Positions 63,764 through 64,000 of a stretch of 64,000 nt of DNA are shown piece by piece. The position numbers were made by a program, and so were the translations under genes. The notes beneath the pieces were generated by a model. The model saw nothing but the letters and a program-made list of their open reading frames with translations, searched no databases and was not told the DNA's origin. How positions within the stretch are numbered: position 1 is the first letter of the stretch; each line of letters begins with the position of its first letter. Origin of the DNA: Sympetrum striolatum (taxonomy: Eukaryota; Arthropoda; Insecta; Odonata; Libellulidae); assembly GCA_947579665.1 (NCBI GenBank), contig OX388351.1, positions 60,272,939-60,336,938 of the forward strand, given 5' to 3'.

Positions 63764-64000
63764 CAGTAGAACCCCGATCCATTGTTCCCGCATTTGTCGT
63801 TTTCCCGGATTTATCGTTTATTTTCTATAGTCCCGACTTAGGCCCATAAGGAGACATGTAAAGTAGTACTGCATTCATCGTTCATCGAAATATTATTTTC
63901 CCGCATCCATCGTTCAGATTTTTGGCCCAATCGAGGAAGAAAGACAAAGTATTAGGAATCGTGACAAAAATTGTCTTTGAGAGCTTGGCATGAACTTTTT
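63764..64000. mobile_element. pogo-type terminus, running off the window
   Basis: After a TA the sequence begins CAGTAGAACCCCGATCCATT, the type of end seen in pogo/Tigger elements. CCCGCATTTGTCGTTTTCCC and CCCGCATCCATCGTTCAG then form internal subterminal repeats. The other end is beyond the window. Confidence 0.55.

Overview
This is an AT-rich nuclear window from an invertebrate animal, most likely an insect or another arthropod. The genes are split by GT-AG introns, there is a Bok-type Bcl-2 gene, and the intergenic and intronic DNA is full of hAT, mariner, pogo/Tigger, piggyBac, non-LTR and Helitron-like debris. The species cannot be named from sequence alone. Exon coordinates were derived by hand from splice consensus, reading-frame phase and remembered conservation of the families.

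Layout. 1-10.2 kb: no gene supported; retrotransposon tails, a hAT MITE, a tRNA-derived palindrome and a non-LTR fragment, then a deleted mariner (10.2-10.9 kb). 11.2-15.4 kb (+): a Bok/Buffy/Debcl-like Bcl-2 family gene with two abutting hAT insertions in intron 1. 16.2-18.4 kb: a Helitron-like modular element and a foldback transposon. 18.5-23.2 kb: AT-rich non-coding DNA. 23.2-27.6 kb: a compact cluster, LYSET/TMEM251 (-), a SAMD15-like gene (+) and XRCC4 (-). 27.6-39.0 kb (+): protein phosphatase 5 (PPP5C), 11 exons, with at least five repeats in its introns. 39.9-41.1 kb (-): NTPCR (THEP1-type NTPase), 5 exons. 41.3-44.7 kb: another Helitron-like copy and an inverted ubiquitin fragment. 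45.1-51.2 kb (+): a polyubiquitin gene of 14 identical units. 52.5-61.9 kb (+): the 5' part of a mitochondrial FASTK-domain gene, with piggyBac, non-LTR and Tigger-like elements in its introns. 62-64 kb: a hAT element, a piggyBac fragment and a pogo-type terminus.

The genes are housekeeping functions (apoptosis control, lysosomal enzyme sorting, DNA end joining, chaperone-linked phosphatase, nucleotide hydrolysis, ubiquitin supply, mitochondrial RNA handling). They are neighbours, not a pathway. LYSET/SAMD15 and XRCC4/PPP5C are head-to-head pairs; SAMD15/XRCC4 and PPP5C/NTPCR are tail-to-tail.

Two structures stand out. First, every one of the 14 ubiquitin units is interrupted by an intron at the same place (phase 1, codon 64), and some introns are near-identical to each other, so the repeat grew as exon-plus-intron blocks. 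Second, a Helitron-like element family present five times (one inverted, two in tandem, one with a nested hAT, one short) carries, in its three best copies, six internal modules. Each module has a tRNA T-arm/B-box-like GGTTCGA motif, with nearly the same spacing in different copies (148, 157, 166, about 170, 176 bp).
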